Shown here: one piece after another, positions 5,813-7,390 of the stretch | Position numbering within the stretch: position 1 is the stretch's first letter | Layout of the letters: every line of letters begins with the position of its first letter | DNA from: Clostridiales bacterium UBA4653 | Lineage (GTDB): Bacteria > Bacillota > Clostridia > Oscillospirales > CAG-272 | Direction: 5' to 3' | NCBI GenBank assembly: GCA_002405565.1 | Contig: DHMB01000086.1 | Coordinates: 1 to 7,390, forward strand | DNA length: 7,390 bases | Made by a program: the position numbers and the translations under genes | Notes under the pieces: model-generated | The model's database searches: none | Told to the model about the DNA's origin: nothing | What the model saw: the letters and a program-made list of their open reading frames with translations, nothing else

Positions 5813-6634
5813 TTAAATCTTTTCGTAAACGGCAATGCAAAACTGCACGCCCGTATCGAGAGAGGAGAGCGCGTCCAGCTTTTTTCTGTCCTTTTCGGAG
5901 GTCTTGTAGCAGTATGGGGTCATTGAGAAAAGGTCGATTATCTGCCCGTTTGACGAGAGGTGGATGTCGTATGCAAGCTCTGTTTTATACAGAAGTGTAA
6001 AACCCGGAAAGTCAAGCGTGTCAATGACATTTTCGTATGGCACGTCATAGACGGCTTCCTTCAGCCCCCAGAGATGACGTTCAAGAGGGAACACCCTTAT
6101 CATCTTCGCGCCGGGCGCGGCAATCCTTCCGAATTCCTTCGGCTCGTGCGGAGCGAAAAGGTTCAGAATCAGGTCTGCCGATTCGTCCGCAATCGGGAGA
6201 GAAAACGCGCTTGCGACGGCAAGCGATATTCCGCAGTTCCGTTTTCCGGCGGCGTCGAGAGCTTTTTTTGAAATGTCGATACCATAAATATCGCACGGGA
6301 TGTTCTTTTCCGAGAGCGTTTTTGCAAGGTGCTCCGTGTAATAACATTCGCCGCAACCGACGTCGACTATCGTTCCGCCCTGCGGGATAAGCTCAGCCGC
6401 TGTGCGGGAAACCTCGTCGCGCAGGCGGTCATAATGACCGGAGGAGAGAAACCTCGTCCGCGCGGAGACCATTTCGCCGTCGTCGCCGTGACGCTTTTTG
6501 GACGAAGCCTGCGACATAAGCAGGTTTACATATCCCCTGCGCGAAACATCATAGCTGTGACCGGAGGGGCACTTCATCTGCGCGCCCTCTTTTTCGAGTC
6601 TCTGCCCGCAGACGGGGCAAGTGAACATTGACAT
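5813..6634 (-). CDS. rlmA: 23S rRNA (guanine-N1)-methyltransferase, RlmA family
   Basis: Uses S-adenosylmethionine to methylate N1 of a guanine in helix 35 of 23S rRNA, near the peptide exit tunnel (G745 in Gram-negative RlmAI, G748 in Gram-positive RlmAII/TlrB). The 273 residues match the family length. The N-terminal zinc ribbon has C6, C9, C22 and H26. The hallmark GDDGEMVSARTRFLSSGHYDRL spans 50-71 and is split here only in the mind of the reader: GDDGEM, then ARTRFL, then GHYDRL. The SAM site is VDVGCGECYYT (90-100) and YGIDIS (117-122), with LNLFAPHEPKEFGRI (157-171) and MTPYCY (238-243) downstream. Which guanine is modified cannot be read from sequence; a Gram-positive host favours G748, and homologues such as TlrB add tylosin resistance. 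The first ATG is preferred over the one at codon 3 because AAAGGAG (6642-6648) is seven bases from it. ylmH lies 48 bp upstream. Confidence 0.93.
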   Translation of the reverse strand: MSMFTCPVCGQRLEKEGAQMKCPSGHSYDVSRRGYVNLLMSQASSKKRHGDDGEMVSARTRFLSSGHYDRLRDEVSRTAAELIPQGGTIVDVGCGECYYTEHLAKTLSEKNIPCDIYGIDISKKALDAAGKRNCGISLAVASAFSLPIADESADLILNLFAPHEPKEFGRIAAPGAKMIRVFPLERHLWGLKEAVYDVPYENVIDTLDFPGFTLLYKTELAYDIHLSSNGQIIDLFSMTPYCYKTSEKDRKKLDALSSLDTGVQFCIAVYEKI

Positions 6635-6669
6635 TTTTTCGCTCCTTTCAAAGCGTTATATACAAAAGT

Positions 6670-6699
6670 ATAATATCTGAAATTACCTGTATCTGTCGA
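6670..6699 (-). promoter_or_regulatory. Probable promoter of rlmA
   Basis: On the minus strand, -35 TCGACA (6694-6699, 5/6), 18-bp spacer, -10 TATTAT (6670-6675, 5/6). The -35 lies within the last codons of ylmH. A start near 6663 gives a leader of about 28 nt. No terminator is visible between ylmH and rlmA, so read-through from ylmH is also possible. Confidence 0.5.
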
Positions 6700-7390
6700 A
6701 TATTATGACGATTCTGCCTTTTTTGGAGACGCCGTCCGAGGAGATGACTTTTGCCTTTCCCGCTCCACGCAGAACGACCTTGTCCCCGTCCTTTACGGGC
6801 GCGTCCGGCTTTGACATTCTGACGTCGTTTACAAACACAATTCCGAGCGCAACAGCCTCCTCCGCCTTTGAGCGCGAAAGAGAAAATATCGCGGAGAGAA
6901 CGCCGTCAAGGCGCATAGAGGCAACCGTATCCCGCCTGCGCTCGATGTTCTGCTCCGGAATTTTTACCTCCGAAAGCGGAATTTCTTTAATCGAAAGCGG
7001 AACCCGCCCCGCTTTTTTATAATCGGAGAGGATGAACTTCGCCATATGCGAAAGGACGAAAATATCCGCCGAGCTTTCCGAAACGAGAATATCGCCGACG
7101 GTCTCCCTCTCTATTCCGAGCGCGAGCACGGAGCCGAGGATGTCCCTGTGCGAAAGTGCGGGCGAGCCCTGTGCCCAAGTGCAACGCAGAGCCTTTACGG
7201 GAGCCTCGTCCGACTGCTCATAAAAGAACGAAGGGAACATTTCTTCCGGATAAAAATCGGGGACGAAAGCGCAGATGACTCTCTCTGCATTTTCATATCC
7301 GCCGAAGAAGATTGCGCGCGCCTTTTCGGCGGCGCAGAAGCGCTTTGCTTCCGAAAGGGAGGTCGCGTCAAGAAAAGAAGTTGACTCTAT
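6683..7390 (-). CDS. ylmH: YlmH-like RNA-binding protein with S4 domain (5' end beyond window)
   Basis: The frame is open from the window edge to the TAA-type stop at 6683, giving 235 visible residues; YlmH proteins are about 255-260 long, so some 20-25 N-terminal residues are missing. The Met at 7240 is internal, because conserved family sequence precedes it: FLD at the visible start, then FFGGYENAERVICAFVPDF. After it come ALSHRDILGSVLALGIERE and VGDILV, the YlmH core. The S4 domain is at visible residues about 158-212 (RLDGVLSAIFSLSRSKAEEAV, then GIVFVNDV, then VKDGDKVVLRG), ending in a basic tail. S4 domains bind structured RNA. YlmH has been linked to ribosome-associated quality control and cell division in Firmicutes and often sits with sepF, ylmG and divIVA. 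Here rlmA follows instead of divIVA. Confidence 0.93.
   Translation of the reverse strand: MESTSFLDATSLSEAKRFCAAEKARAIFFGGYENAERVICAFVPDFYPEEMFPSFFYEQSDEAPVKALRCTWAQGSPALSHRDILGSVLALGIERETVGDILVSESSADIFVLSHMAKFILSDYKKAGRVPLSIKEIPLSEVKIPEQNIERRRDTVASMRLDGVLSAIFSLSRSKAEEAVALGIVFVNDVRMSKPDAPVKDGDKVVLRGAGKAKVISSDGVSKKGRIVIIFDRYR

Noticed and set aside
6659..6672. TATAC-AAAA-GTATA as a terminator after ylmH
   Set aside because: The stem has five pairs that are nearly all A-T, with no following U-run, and it overlaps the likely rlmA promoter.

Overview
The window is about 50% GC and densely coded. It looks like chromosomal DNA of a Gram-positive anaerobe of the class Clostridia, perhaps a gut lineage related to Oscillospiraceae. 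The reasons are strong AAGGAGG-type ribosome binding sites, near-consensus TTGACA/TATAAT promoters, a YlmH homologue (typical of Firmicutes) and a small cysteine-rich protein of a kind I associate with Clostridia. The taxon is inferred and cannot be fixed from the sequence alone. I see no transposase, tRNA, rRNA or CRISPR array.

Left end (1-2067, all minus strand). A tandem palindromic repeat (1-41) lies beside a 71-residue protein with four closely spaced cysteines (44-259). Upstream of that is a 583-residue serine hydrolase of the class C beta-lactamase fold (316-2067). The hydrolase's terminator hairpin is fused to the start of the small gene: the 3' arm of the stem is also the small gene's Shine-Dalgarno sequence, and the U-run ends at its ATG.

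Divergent control region (2068-2342). A minus-strand promoter drives the hydrolase. Two plus-strand promoters drive a GH78-like gene. The first two are back to back with 7 bp between their -35 boxes. A perfect 7-bp inverted repeat overlaps the -35 box of the second plus-strand promoter, which makes it an operator candidate.

Plus-strand pair (2343-4889). A 680-residue protein with the architecture of a GH78 alpha-L-rhamnosidase is followed, without a visible terminator, by dUTPase (dut). The usual acidic/aromatic active-site motif of GH78 is replaced by basic and small residues, so the protein may not be an ordinary rhamnosidase. A bidirectional terminator (4894-4929) separates this pair from the convergent genes on the right.

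Right end (4962-7390, minus strand). In transcription order: ylmH (S4 RNA-binding protein, 5' end outside the window), rlmA (23S rRNA guanine-N1 methyltransferase), and a membrane-anchored T7-lysozyme-type N-acetylmuramoyl-L-alanine amidase with a Thr/Pro linker. rlmA and the amidase each have their own promoter in or just after the 3' end of the preceding gene, and no terminators are visible between the genes. The group therefore links ribosome/RNA work to cell-wall growth, but may not be a strict operon.

I found no convincing new multi-gene system. The best leads are the terminator/Shine-Dalgarno overlap in front of the small cysteine protein and the degenerate GH78-like protein.
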